A stretch of DNA of 64,000 bases, from assembly GCA_032622095.1 (NCBI GenBank), contig CP136069.1, forward strand, positions 43,998,194 to 44,062,193, in the 5' to 3' direction. This DNA comes from Siphonodentalium dalli (taxonomy: Eukaryota; Mollusca; Scaphopoda; Gadilida; Siphonodentaliidae). Shown piece after piece: positions 55,146 to 63,957 of the stretch. The notes under the pieces are model-generated. The model was not told the DNA's origin. It saw nothing but the letters and a program-made list of their open reading frames with translations, and ran no database searches. Position numbers and translations under genes: made by a program. Positions within the stretch are counted from its first letter, which is position 1; each line of letters opens with the position of its first letter.

Positions 55146-56726
55146 AGCACCAATCCCAAGCTGGGTACCCAACATACGAAAATGAAGTGACTGTGACCCC
55201 TTCAGCACTACTGAATCCTCTTACTTACTACGATAGTTTTATCCTTCGTGACTGATGAATTATAATTCCAGTTCGATGCAGTGCCCAGGTAAATTTTTTC
55301 TCAACTACTAATGAAGGTTGAGGTTTTGCCAATACTAATATCAGTATTAAAACATAACTACTAACAATTAACACTTTAGGTTATAGTTAGTTGAAGTTGT
55401 CACCCCTATCTCTTTCTGGATGATGGAATGCCACTTGAATTAAGGGACGGACTAGCTGTACATGATATTGGATCATAGGTTGAGAAAATTATTGCTCCGT
55501 TAACGTTCATGCATATCCATAGTGTGACTAATCGATCTTCTCCGCAAATAAAAACGCCTGAATTTTTACCAATAGTCGCATACTTACCTACTTTTGGTCC
55601 ATATTTGATCTGAAATGGACATTTCCAACAGTTGGAAAGCTGAAGGTACCAGTTGGAAAATATTTCTCGAACTTCCGAATTTTGTTTATGGGGTGGGGGG
55701 AGGTGCAGTTGGTAATTTCAAGTTGGACACCTGGACACCCTCCACCATAGACCCTCGAGCCACATCCCTGCTTCCAGCTTATATAACCTCTCCACATACA
55801 GTATATGAATCAGGAATGGAATATTAACCCCTTTCTGACGATGATTATTTTCAGACGAAAGCTACACTTTGTTTGACTAAATCTGGTAATAAGGTAAGAT
55901 GGCTGCCATCTCGTACGATGGTTTGGCACCCTAGAATTTATTAGGCGTGTGTAGATGATCACAATAGGAAAAATTCACTTAAAAAAAAAAAAAAATTTCA
56001 AGGAAAATATCATAATTGTTTAACCATTCATGTTAGAATCTTGATCCTAATTCGTCCTAATGAGAATATTAAGTTTGAGACAATGATATTATGTCATGCA
56101 TCAAGATACGATGGTGAGGTAGTAGTATGCACTGTAGGACTTAAAAAATGAAGTTGTGTTTCCTCCAACATCCCAAAAAAACGGGTTGCTAGGTATGTGT
56201 AATAAAAGGAAAACCTTACAAAAATCCTTTTGTCGCTTTAAATTGGTTATGCTCAAGGGGTAGATAGATGATTCTGAGTGACATTACAGAAATAATACCA
56301 TTTTCGTTTACCGTAGAGCCTCCACAATCGTTCATTACAGATGGGGGAATCATATTTATATTTTTAGGCCTCTATATTAAAAAAATTCTTATTTCAGAAT
56401 TTGGCAAATGGTATTTAAAATGTTATATTTTGCAGAAGAACCGATTCAGCAAATTATTGTGCTTAACGTTTAATTCATTATGGAATGCTGAATTTTTTCA
56501 ACGCATACATGTCAAATTTAATTAAAGATGCACAAGTTCATTGCACAACTAAACGAATGAAGACAAGAAAGTGGATAAGTTGTGATTCACAGAGTGTCTA
56601 GCTTGTAGAACACCAAGTAGAAAACGTAGCTGGTCCCTTCAATAAACATAGATCACCGAATATTCTGACATTTAAAAAAAACATTCAGACGGCAGCTTGC
56701 AACTTTTAGTTGCCATTTGATTGACA
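55146..56726. other. Intron, nothing recognised
   Basis: The longest stretch without a recognised element in this part. An A-run lies at about 55979-55996. Open frames at 55588-55827 and 56268-56525 have no recognisable domain. Confidence 0.4.
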
Positions 56727-57107
56727 TTAACCCTTTACCCAACAGAACGGCCCTGTGCCAATGCATTCTCTTATATATGCGAGTCGACCATAGGTCGCCT
56801 CGCATATATAAGAGAATGCATTGGCTTAACACATTAAAAATTATAAAATTGTTAAAGAATGTAAGACAATGGTAAAAAGTGTTACAAAAAGATTTTTTTT
56901 AGGCCAATGCATTCTCTTATATATGCGAGGCGACCTATGGTCGAATCGCATATATAAGAGAATGCATTGGCACAGGGCATAACTGTAACTATCACAATGT
57001 GGTCAAGGAGCCGGTTCCAATGATATCCATATTTGTATGGTTCTATTGAGACAGACCGAAGATATTTTAGGCTGTTTATTTGGCCGGTTTGTTGGGTAAA
57101 GGGTTAA
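56727..57107 (-). mobile_element. TTAA-1 MITE, copy 10 (reverse)
   Basis: TTAA flanks, both hairpins, ends as in other copies; the right end lost GAAGCTTTA-type sequence. Confidence 0.93.
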
Positions 57108-57510
57108 ATCAGTTCAATCTACATCTATAGATAAGGTTTGCAATGTATAGCCTAACTGCATCGCGACAGCATCATTGGGAATTCTCGCATCTGTGTAATT
57201 TGTTGGGAGATGTTTTGATTAGACTCTGTTTGAGTTCCATATAGACTAAAGTTTTGTTGGATATATTGTATTCTGAATTTGCTCAGTTAGAGCTCCTCAG
57301 GTGAGTTGCTCGCTTGAGAAAAGGGAAATCTTATATAGACGAGAGAGCATAAGACCTCACCTCATTCGCTAGGAAAACTCTCCCTGATTCTTATCGTGAG
57401 CAATTCACCTTATGAGCTCGAACCAAACGAAATCAGAACCTAACACAATTTTAGTGTATATGGAACTCAAACCGAGTCTAACCAGAGCATCTCCAACAAA
57501 TTACACATAT
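57108..57510. repeat. Intron with a weak long inverted repeat
   Basis: AATTTGTTGGGAGATGTTTTG and GACTCTGTTTGAGTTCCATATA (about 57197-57245) are matched by complements at about 57450-57505, and GAGCTCCTCAGGTGAGTTGCTC by GAGCAATTCACCTTATGAGCTC. The ~310-bp unit is a foldback of unknown family. Confidence 0.6.
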
Positions 57511-57770
57511 TTAAACTCTTCCATGACTGCTTCCTGAAATTTTGCGAAAACCCTGTGCCAATGAGTTCTCTTAAATATGCGAATCTCCCATAGGGAGCCT
57601 CACATATATAAGAGAATGCATTGACCCAACAATATATACCTTGACCTGGCAAGCCAGTGCATTCTCTTATATGTGCGATGTTCCCTATGGGAGACTGGCA
57701 TATATAAGAGAATGCACTGACACAGGATTTTAATGCTGCACCAGTGCAGCTCCCATCATGAAAGGGTTAA
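57511..57770. mobile_element. TTAA-2 MITE (reverse)
   Basis: TTAAACTCTTCCATGACTGC to CCCATCATGAAAGGGTTAA with two hairpins. Confidence 0.87.
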
Positions 57771-58298
57771 AGTGTGCGAAAATTCCCAAATTACACTATC
57801 ACCATGTATTTAGGTTTTCCCTTGCTTTATACCTTTCCCTATCTAAAAATACATCTTTTGCATTTGGTTTTAAAAAAGCTAATGTGTTAAAAAAAAAGCT
57901 AATTAAATCAAAGCAGAGGTTGCTGTTAAGGAATTTGTTTCAGCAGCACATATAATGTGACTTGAACATTACCAAAAAGTTCCATATTATCAACAATATT
58001 TTCTAATCCAACCAACTCCAAATGGTAAAGTTAGTTATAATACTAATTCAATTGATTTCACTTTTCCTTGCATTTTCACAAGTACTATAGTGATCTCACA
58101 ATCACTGATACCTATGTTTTAGCTGATTAATTAGTTTATTTCAGTTATTTAGCTGATTAATTTCCAGGTTCAGAGAAAAATATTTCTTAATATTAAAACA
58201 TGGTAGAGTTTTTCTGTATTACCGTATACCAATATTAAAATGTAAAATATTGATTTCTAGATTGAATTTAATATTGATGTGGAAAAAGGGTTGAAGTA
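57771..58298. other. Intron, nothing recognised
   Basis: AT-rich; the open frame 57758-57955 has no recognisable domain. Confidence 0.4.
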
Positions 58299-58511
58299 CA
58301 GTAATGCCCTAATTAATCGACTTCTTAACCACAGCAGAATTATGGGTAACTTTTCAGGATTTAGTCGGAAATATGGCTTGTTGCCATTCATTGGAAACCT
58401 CTCGGCAAGAGCTTTCCGATGAATGGCAACAAGCCATATTTCCGACGAAATCCTGAAAAGTTACCCATAATTCTGCTGTGGTTAAGAAGTCAATTAATTA
58501 GGGCATTAATG
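58299..58511. mobile_element. TA-pal MITE, full copy
   Basis: CAGTAATGCCCTAATTAATC to AGGGCATTAATG, TA flanks. Confidence 0.92.
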
Positions 58512-58921
58512 TACATGTTTAACTGGGATTCAAATGATTCTAAAAATGTCAAAATTTGATAGTAAAATTTGTTAAATTATAAAATATGATAACAAATGTA
58601 AAAATATTTTAGATCTTCAAAGATTGTTGTTCTGTCATAATAGAATGCAGAAATTATATCAAAAAGATAGGAAAAATATTTGTTTTCTTTAAAAATTTCC
58701 ATTGAAAGATCTGTGATATTTAAACTCAACATGAATTGTGTGATTAAAACATGGGTGAAAATCCTCTTGTTTTGAATGCGAATAGAATTACATTAACAAT
58801 GGGACTAATTGTTCACTGTTGTACGTGTCTTTGTATGTTCACAATGTGTATTGTCCATACTTCCATTTGTGGATTGGTGTTACTCTTCCCTCTGAAACAC
58901 ATCGTTCTATTCTGATTACAG
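58512..58921. other. Intron, nothing recognised
   Basis: AT-rich sequence leading to the acceptor of the IVS4 exon. Confidence 0.4.
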
Positions 58922-59038
58922 GAAACTGGCTTTAACATTGGTGTGTTCAGACTGTTTAGGGCGGCTAGGCTCATCAAGCTTCTAAGACAGGGCTACACCA
59001 TCAGACTCCTTCTGTGGACCTTCTTACAGTCTTTCAAG
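58922..59038 (+). CDS. Cav2 exon e11: repeat IV S4 voltage sensor and S4-S5 linker
   Basis: Acceptor TCTGATTACAG, donor AAG|GTATTA; 117 nt, phase 0/0. Encodes [20 protein letters not shown] then [19 protein letters not shown]. The [14 protein letters not shown] spacing is the IVS4 voltage sensor; [16 protein letters not shown] is nearly invariant in Cav2. Vertebrates have NLSFLRLFRAAR; here the N-terminal end of S4 reads [12 protein letters not shown]. The donor GTATTATTATT runs into an (ATT)n repeat, so repeat length could influence splicing. Confidence 0.97.
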
Positions 59039-59594
59039 GTATTATTATTATTATTATACCACCTGTAACAAGTTATGGGGGGGGGGGTATATAGGAATCA
59101 GCTTGTATGTCTGTCAGTCCGTCCGTAGACACAACTTTGTCCAAACTTTTACTCCTACATTTTTCAGTCAATTTTTAAAAAACTTAATTGACACAGATAT
59201 TTAGTACAATATGAACCTGTGCACCTGTGATTATGGTTTGTCCTGGTAGCAGAAAATTTAGAAATTTTAACCAAAAAACAATCAATTCTCGAGAATGATT
59301 GATTCCAAGATAATATTCCATTTATATAAATGTGGTATTATTGTAGCGTTTCTTAGTAAATATATAAACATGGCAATGCAATGACAGAAAGTGCATTTTC
59401 ATGTCTTATTTTGGGCACACTTTCATAGTCTGTGCACAGCGTTTACTGACTTTAATTTGTGGGAATATAAAGGCCTGGTTAGTTCGCATAGGAATATGTC
59501 ACTAGCTAACTGTGGCATTTTCAAGTCCTTTCTGTGAACATTGAAGCATTGAACACTCATACTGAGCCTTTGCCTCAATAAATCTGATATATAT
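59039..59594. other. Intron with simple repeats
   Basis: (ATT)n at 59040-59056 directly at the donor; a G-run at about 59074-59085 followed by TATGTCTGTCAGTCCGTCCG, resembling the start of a common invertebrate repeat. Nothing coding. Confidence 0.5.
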
Positions 59595-60099
59595 ATAAAC
59601 ACCTCAAAAATAGAACGTCCCCCCTAATATATTCGGTAATATTTTATGAGATATTGGATTGATTTTTATGATACTGATTTCAATACCTCTGTGTTGCTCA
59701 CAGCATGAAACTTCAAGGTGTCATTCCAAAGGAATGTGGTCAGACTGAATGGCCTGGGCATGCATCGGGCACATTGTGTCCTGAAGATGACACGCATGTT
59801 ATCGTGGACTCACAGTGTCACTTTCAGACCACATTTACAGCCATTAACAACTTGTGTGAACAATGGAACAATGGAGTGACTGTCCACTCTACATCAGTGT
59901 TTTGCAACTTTTGAAAAGCACCCCTCTTCCATTCAATTCATGCCGGCCATAACATAACTCACAGGACCGTGCCTCACACAGGTGATGTATCAGATACCAC
60001 TAAACATTTGCGTAAAGTTTCGGCAAAATCCATTCAATATCTCATAAAATATTACGGACTATATTAGGGGGGGGGACTTTCTTTTTTTTATGTGTTTAT
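59595..60099. mobile_element. 505-bp element with ATAAACAC ends
   Basis: Inverted termini ATAAACACCTCAAAAATAGA and complement of CTTTTTTTTATGTGTTTAT. They continue with TAATATTTTATGAGATATTG against CAATATCTCATAAAATATTA and a C-run / G-run pair. The open frame 59705-59914 inside has no recognised domain. Probably a DNA-transposon MITE; it ends 36 bp before exon e12. Confidence 0.75.
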
Positions 60100-60135
60100 A
60101 ACACATTCTAACATTTTGTTTCATCTATTTTTCAG

Positions 60136-60201
60136 GCACTGCCATATGTTTGCCTCCTCATCATCATGCTGTTCTTCATATATGCAATTATCGGGATGCA
60201 G
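60136..60201 (+). CDS. Cav2 exon e12: repeat IV S5
   Basis: Acceptor CATCTATTTTTCAG, donor CAG|GTAAGT; 66 nt, phase 0/0. Encodes [20 protein letters not shown] followed by MQ, the IVS5 helix, almost identical to vertebrate Cav2 ([22 protein letters not shown]). A CTAAC branch-point-like site lies about 25-30 bp upstream. Its intronic margins are tiny: a transposon ends 36 bp upstream and another begins 9 bp downstream. Confidence 0.97.
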
Positions 60202-60210
60202 GTAAGTTAG

Positions 60211-60968
60211 CAAGTCTTGAAATAGTGTGTCTGTCATTTGCAGAATGAGGTCCTAGAGGATGATTTAAGTGATGCTATCCTGCACAGTGAGCTAGAATCA
60301 CTAAATTCACCTTCTGGGGACCTCATTCTGCTTAGGCCTCAACTACTAGGGGAGAACTAGGATCAGATTGAAGTACCCATGTTGGGGATGGTGATGTTCA
60401 CACATTAGTCACCACGATTATGGAGGCCTCGGTGGCTCAATCAGTTAGGGGTACCACTCCAAGCCGTTTCGCCCTCCAGCGCTGGCGATAAGGGTTCAAA
60501 TCCACATGTTTCCATCGTGGACTTTGTAACTCGAAATCATTATCTGGTGGAGTTGCCAGTTACTCGCCGATGGCCGGTGGTTTGCCGCACATGGTTGACG
60601 AGTTTATCAGCCATTGAAATCACTGTTAGATTAGTCGCAAGTGTACGTGCGGATTTCCTCCACCACTAAAACTGGCAATGTTGTGATATGGCCTTAGTGG
60701 CTAAAGCGACAATAACCCCCAATCAATCAATCAATCACCACGATTATGCATTTTATCTTCTGCAAATTAGGGGATACAGAAACTGAACAGAAGGGAAAAA
60801 GTAACTAAAAACAATGTTAATTTGAGACTATAAGATACTTCACAAAAGATGAGGCCTCAGCAGAATGAGGTCCGCAAGATGGTGAGTTTGGTGATGCTAG
60901 CCCGCTGTGCAGGATAGTGTCACTAAATTCACCCTCTGCGGACCTCAGACACACTATTTGAAGGCTTG
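60211..60968. mobile_element. hp-hAT foldback MITE interrupted by a SINE
   Basis: CAAGTCTTGAAATAGTGTG to CTATTTGAAGGCTTG. The middle is split by the SINE at 60423-60734. Candidate target duplication TAAGTTAG (60203-60210), inside the e12 donor, against TGCATTAG (60969-60976), three mismatches. Right hairpin tip partly deleted. Confidence 0.88.
60423..60734 (+). mobile_element. tRNA-derived SINE with 14-bp target duplication
   Basis: tRNA-like head with A-box-like TGGCTCAATCAGTTAGGG and B box GGGTTCAAATCC, a conserved-looking body (GCGGATTTCCTCCACCACTA) and an (AATC)n tail. Perfect 14-bp duplication TCACCACGATTATG (60409-60422, 60735-60748). The body resembles lophotrochozoan SINEs whose tails end in AATC repeats; family not named with certainty. 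Confidence 0.88.
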
Positions 60969-61042
60969 TGCATTAGCTCAAGTCTTCAATCATTAAAATA
61001 ACTTGAACCATGTAACCATTGTGAAGAAATAATTGTAAGTTA

Positions 61043-61258
61043 CAGTGATGCCCTAAATAATCAACTCCTTAACCACAGCATAATTATGGGTTACTTTTCA
61101 GGATTTTGTCGGAAATATGGCTTGTTGCCATTCATTGGAAAGCTCTCAGTGCTCAGAGCTTTCTGATGAATGGCAACAAGCCATATTTCCAACTAAATCC
61201 TGCAAAGTTACCCATAATTCTGCTGTGGTTAAGGAGTCGATTATTTAGGGCATTACTG
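61043..61258. mobile_element. TA-pal MITE, full copy
   Basis: CAGTGATGCCCTAAATAATC to GGGCATTACTG, TA flanks. Confidence 0.92.
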
Positions 61259-61304
61259 TATCTCTGACTACATCGGGGTTACGTATTGTAAGTTACGAGA
61301 CGCT

Positions 61305-61420
61305 TATTGGTCGATATGGTGTCATGTGAGGCGAAGAGAGATCAATATTAGACTAGGCCATAGGCGAGCTTGATATTGGTTTCGCTGGGCCTCACATGAC
61401 ACCATATCCAACCACTAAGA
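61305..61420. repeat. Foldback, unclassified
   Basis: CTTATTGGTCGATATGGTGT and CATGTGAGGC are complementary to GCCTCACATGACACCATATC and CAACCACTAAG, around a ~55-bp loop. Single copy here. Confidence 0.7.
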
Positions 61421-62035
61421 ATTCTGTAAAGTAGTTATTATGTCAGCAGAAAAAATCCAGTATATCCCTTTAATTAATCGTCACTGCAATTTATTCTAAT
61501 TTGGTAAGTTAAATGTGTCGCCTATTGCCATTAACTTATGTAACATCACAGTGACACGCCATGGGTGTTGAACATCAATGCATTGAGTCAATGGCTTATC
61601 ACCAGAAGTAGGACAACAAATTGAGTTTGAAAGTTAATTTATGAGTCTTTAGAATTCCTCAAATATATCACATGCATGTTTTGGTACATGGTACTACATG
61701 TATGTCTTTAAATTCGCAGAAAATGATTTCTGACAGATATCCCTTTTCTTGGTGCCAAAATACACCGAAAATATCCCTGAGGCGACCGAGTTTTATATTT
61801 CTGAAAAACAAGATGGTGGATAAGCACCTAATATTTATTTCATATGGGGTAACTGATGCCATCAATGACCTAATATGGGTTCATCCACCGTCAATATCGC
61901 AAGAGCTGACATAATAAATTGTTTTGCCCAGTGGTTTCAAATCTTACCCGACGCAGTATGAAGACTCTAATGTAATCGCTAAATGCGTATACGATTTATT
62001 TGTGAAGACAACATCAGTTTTCATTTCTCTTACAG
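61421..62035. other. Intron, nothing recognised
   Basis: The open frames at 61668-61914 on both strands show no known domain. Confidence 0.4.
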
Positions 62036-62127
62036 GTGTTTGGTAACATACGTTTGGATTCCAATACAGATATCAATCGACACAATAACTTCAGAAGCTT
62101 CCCTAGTGCCTTGCTACTTCTGTTTAG
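62036..62127 (+). CDS. Cav2 exon e13: repeat IV turret and pore helix
   Basis: Acceptor TTTCTCTTACAG, donor AG|GTGAGA; 92 nt, phase 0 in, two bases left for an Arg codon. Encodes [20 protein letters not shown] then [16 protein letters not shown] and D..I.RHNNF.SF..ALLLLFR are conserved Cav2 IVS5-P residues. It splices to the selectivity-filter exon at 63958. Confidence 0.97.
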
Positions 62128-62129
62128 GT

Positions 62130-62205
62130 GAGACGGTGCAGCTCGATGGTTTAGTGGTTAGATCGTTCTGCTTGTAACACTGTCAACACAGCAATTTGAG
62201 TCTCC
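62130..62205 (+). repeat. tRNA-like segment directly after the e13 donor
   Basis: CTCGATGGTTTAGTGGTTAGAT resembles a tRNA A-box region and GCAATTTGAGTCTCC a degenerate B box at the usual spacing. Probably the head of an old SINE, not a working tRNA. It begins within a few bases of the splice donor. Confidence 0.5.
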
Positions 62206-62654
62206 ACCCGCTTGTTGACTACTGACTTTCCCCACAAAAGTGGTCTGTTCGCAAAATTATTGAACAATTTACCTCAAAAGTCACTTCTTGAAGAACACAA
62301 GATAATTTACCTCAAAAGTCACTTCTTGAAGAAATGAAAAAAATATTTCATTTTACCTGGCTTAGTTCATAATAATTGAAGATTTACTGGTAGTATTGAC
62401 AAAAAATTCCTCTGTGGAAAAACTAATTTTGTTAATATAAAAATATTCACCTAAGCACCTCAGAGATAGCTAACTTTAAATTGAAGACTGCCAATTTGGG
62501 CATACAGTTTCAATTTTCTTCAGAAAAAATTATCTAAATTGATAATAATTAGCCAAAAGGCACATATTAGTGATGATTAATTCAATCTTTATATACATTG
62601 AGTTTATCAGGTATTTCCCCAAAATTTGTGCAAGTGACCGGGATATAGAGAATA
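62206..62654. repeat. Intron with a 41-bp tandem duplication
   Basis: AATTTACCTCAAAAGTCACT and the following TCTTGAAGAA occur twice at about 62256-62334. Remainder AT-rich and unrecognised. Confidence 0.7.
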
Positions 62655-62793
62655 CCTACGAGTTTTGGTTGAATACCCGAATTATCTCATTCGTGGGTGC
62701 AAGGAAGTACATAATTTCCACGAGCGGCTGCAATTCTGTACTTCCTTGCACCCACGAATGAGATAATCCGGGTATTCAACCAAAACCCGTAGG
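62655..62793. repeat. Long foldback, unclassified
   Basis: CCTACGAGTTTTGGTTGAAT...CACCCACGAATGAGATAAT complement: arms of about 57 bp with only a few mismatches; loop about 25 bp. Single copy in the window. Confidence 0.82.
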
Positions 62794-63716
62794 TTTTCTT
62801 TTTATTATATGCGCTATAAACCGCACCAAAACTGCTAATTTTGTCCTACAGTTCACTTCAAATTGTTAGAAAGCTTCGACATTTGCATTTTGTTTACATT
62901 CCATCAATTGATTTGCTCACCACTGAATGACAAATATCGAGCATAGCCGCCATAAGAAATAGTCCCCATTGTTTTATTCTGAAATGATGCGAGAAAATTA
63001 ATGTATACATAATTTAGTGATAAGAATATATTAAACCAAATGAGTTAACATTATAACAATTAAATAACAGTTTATGAACCGTGAAAATCAATAATTAAAA
63101 CAATAGTCCGGCTGTTATTGATACGCTTTGAAACTTAATGTGATTCGCCGCTATAAACCGGAAGTGATCTCCGAAAAAGTAATACTATTGTGTTATCCAT
63201 CGAGTCGGTCAGTGTTATCCATCGAGTCGGTCAGTGTTATCCATCGAGTCGGTCCAGGCGATGGATATAACGCTCTACGCCACGGCAATTTCCCACTATT
63301 TAATGGGGAAGCATATAATAAAATAGTGTAATATTTAAAGACATATTATGTACTTTTTCGGGTGCGTGAAACTGATAAGTAAATAATCAGGCACTATGTC
63401 AATTGGAGGAATGCAACATTCTACTAACACCGCCAAAAATCTGAAGCAAATCGACCATACCACTCCATAGAAAACATCGTCTGAACTATGCTCAATTGTA
63501 AATATTTACTACTCGATTCGGGACGCATCTATCGGCAATAAACTAATGAAAACGATTTCACCATCAAGAGTCACTGCATTTAATTAATAATTAGAATGAT
63601 GGTGTGTGTTGTCAATTTAGTTATACTATTGTAAAAATAACTACTTTGAACAAGATTATTTTCCATTTCTATATTTGATCACCCAAGCGGAGTGTTTCAC
63701 ATCACTGAATAAAACC
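62794..63716. repeat. Intron with a 23-bp tandem repeat
   Basis: GTGTTATCCATCGAGTCGGT is repeated three times at about 63190-63254 with a 23-bp period. The rest is unrecognised. Confidence 0.7.
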
Positions 63717-63875
63717 TTCAGGATTTAGTCGGAAATATGGCTAGTTGCCATTCATCGGAAAGCTCTCGACGAGAGCTTTCCGATGAATGGCAACAAGCCA
63801 TATTTCCGACTAAATCCTGAAAAGTTACCCATAATTCTGCTGTGGTTAAGAAGTCGATTAATTAGAGCATTACTG
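63717..63875. mobile_element. TA-pal MITE, left end truncated
   Basis: From TTCAGGATTTAGTCGG through the centre TCTCGACGAGAGC to GAGCATTACTG then TA. Ends about 80 bp before the pore exon. Confidence 0.9.
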
Positions 63876-63957
63876 TATGCGCTAAAACTCCAACAAACAT
63901 CCGATTTTGCCAAAAATGTTGGCTTCTGCTCATAAATATCTTGTTTATATATTTAAG

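Noticed and set aside
8820-57000. Regularly repeated palindromes suggesting a CRISPR-like array
   Set aside because: Copies are kilobases apart, lie in both orientations, and carry TA, TTAA or 8-bp target duplications. They are transposons in a eukaryotic gene.
59705-59914. 69-residue frame inside the ATAAACAC element as a transposase remnant
   Set aside because: No catalytic motif or DNA-binding domain is visible and the element is too short for a full transposase.
62130-62205. Functional tRNA gene
   Set aside because: A- and B-box-like stretches are present, but no closing acceptor stem and a degenerate B box. Better explained as a SINE head; the same holds for 19013-19095 and 49075-49150.
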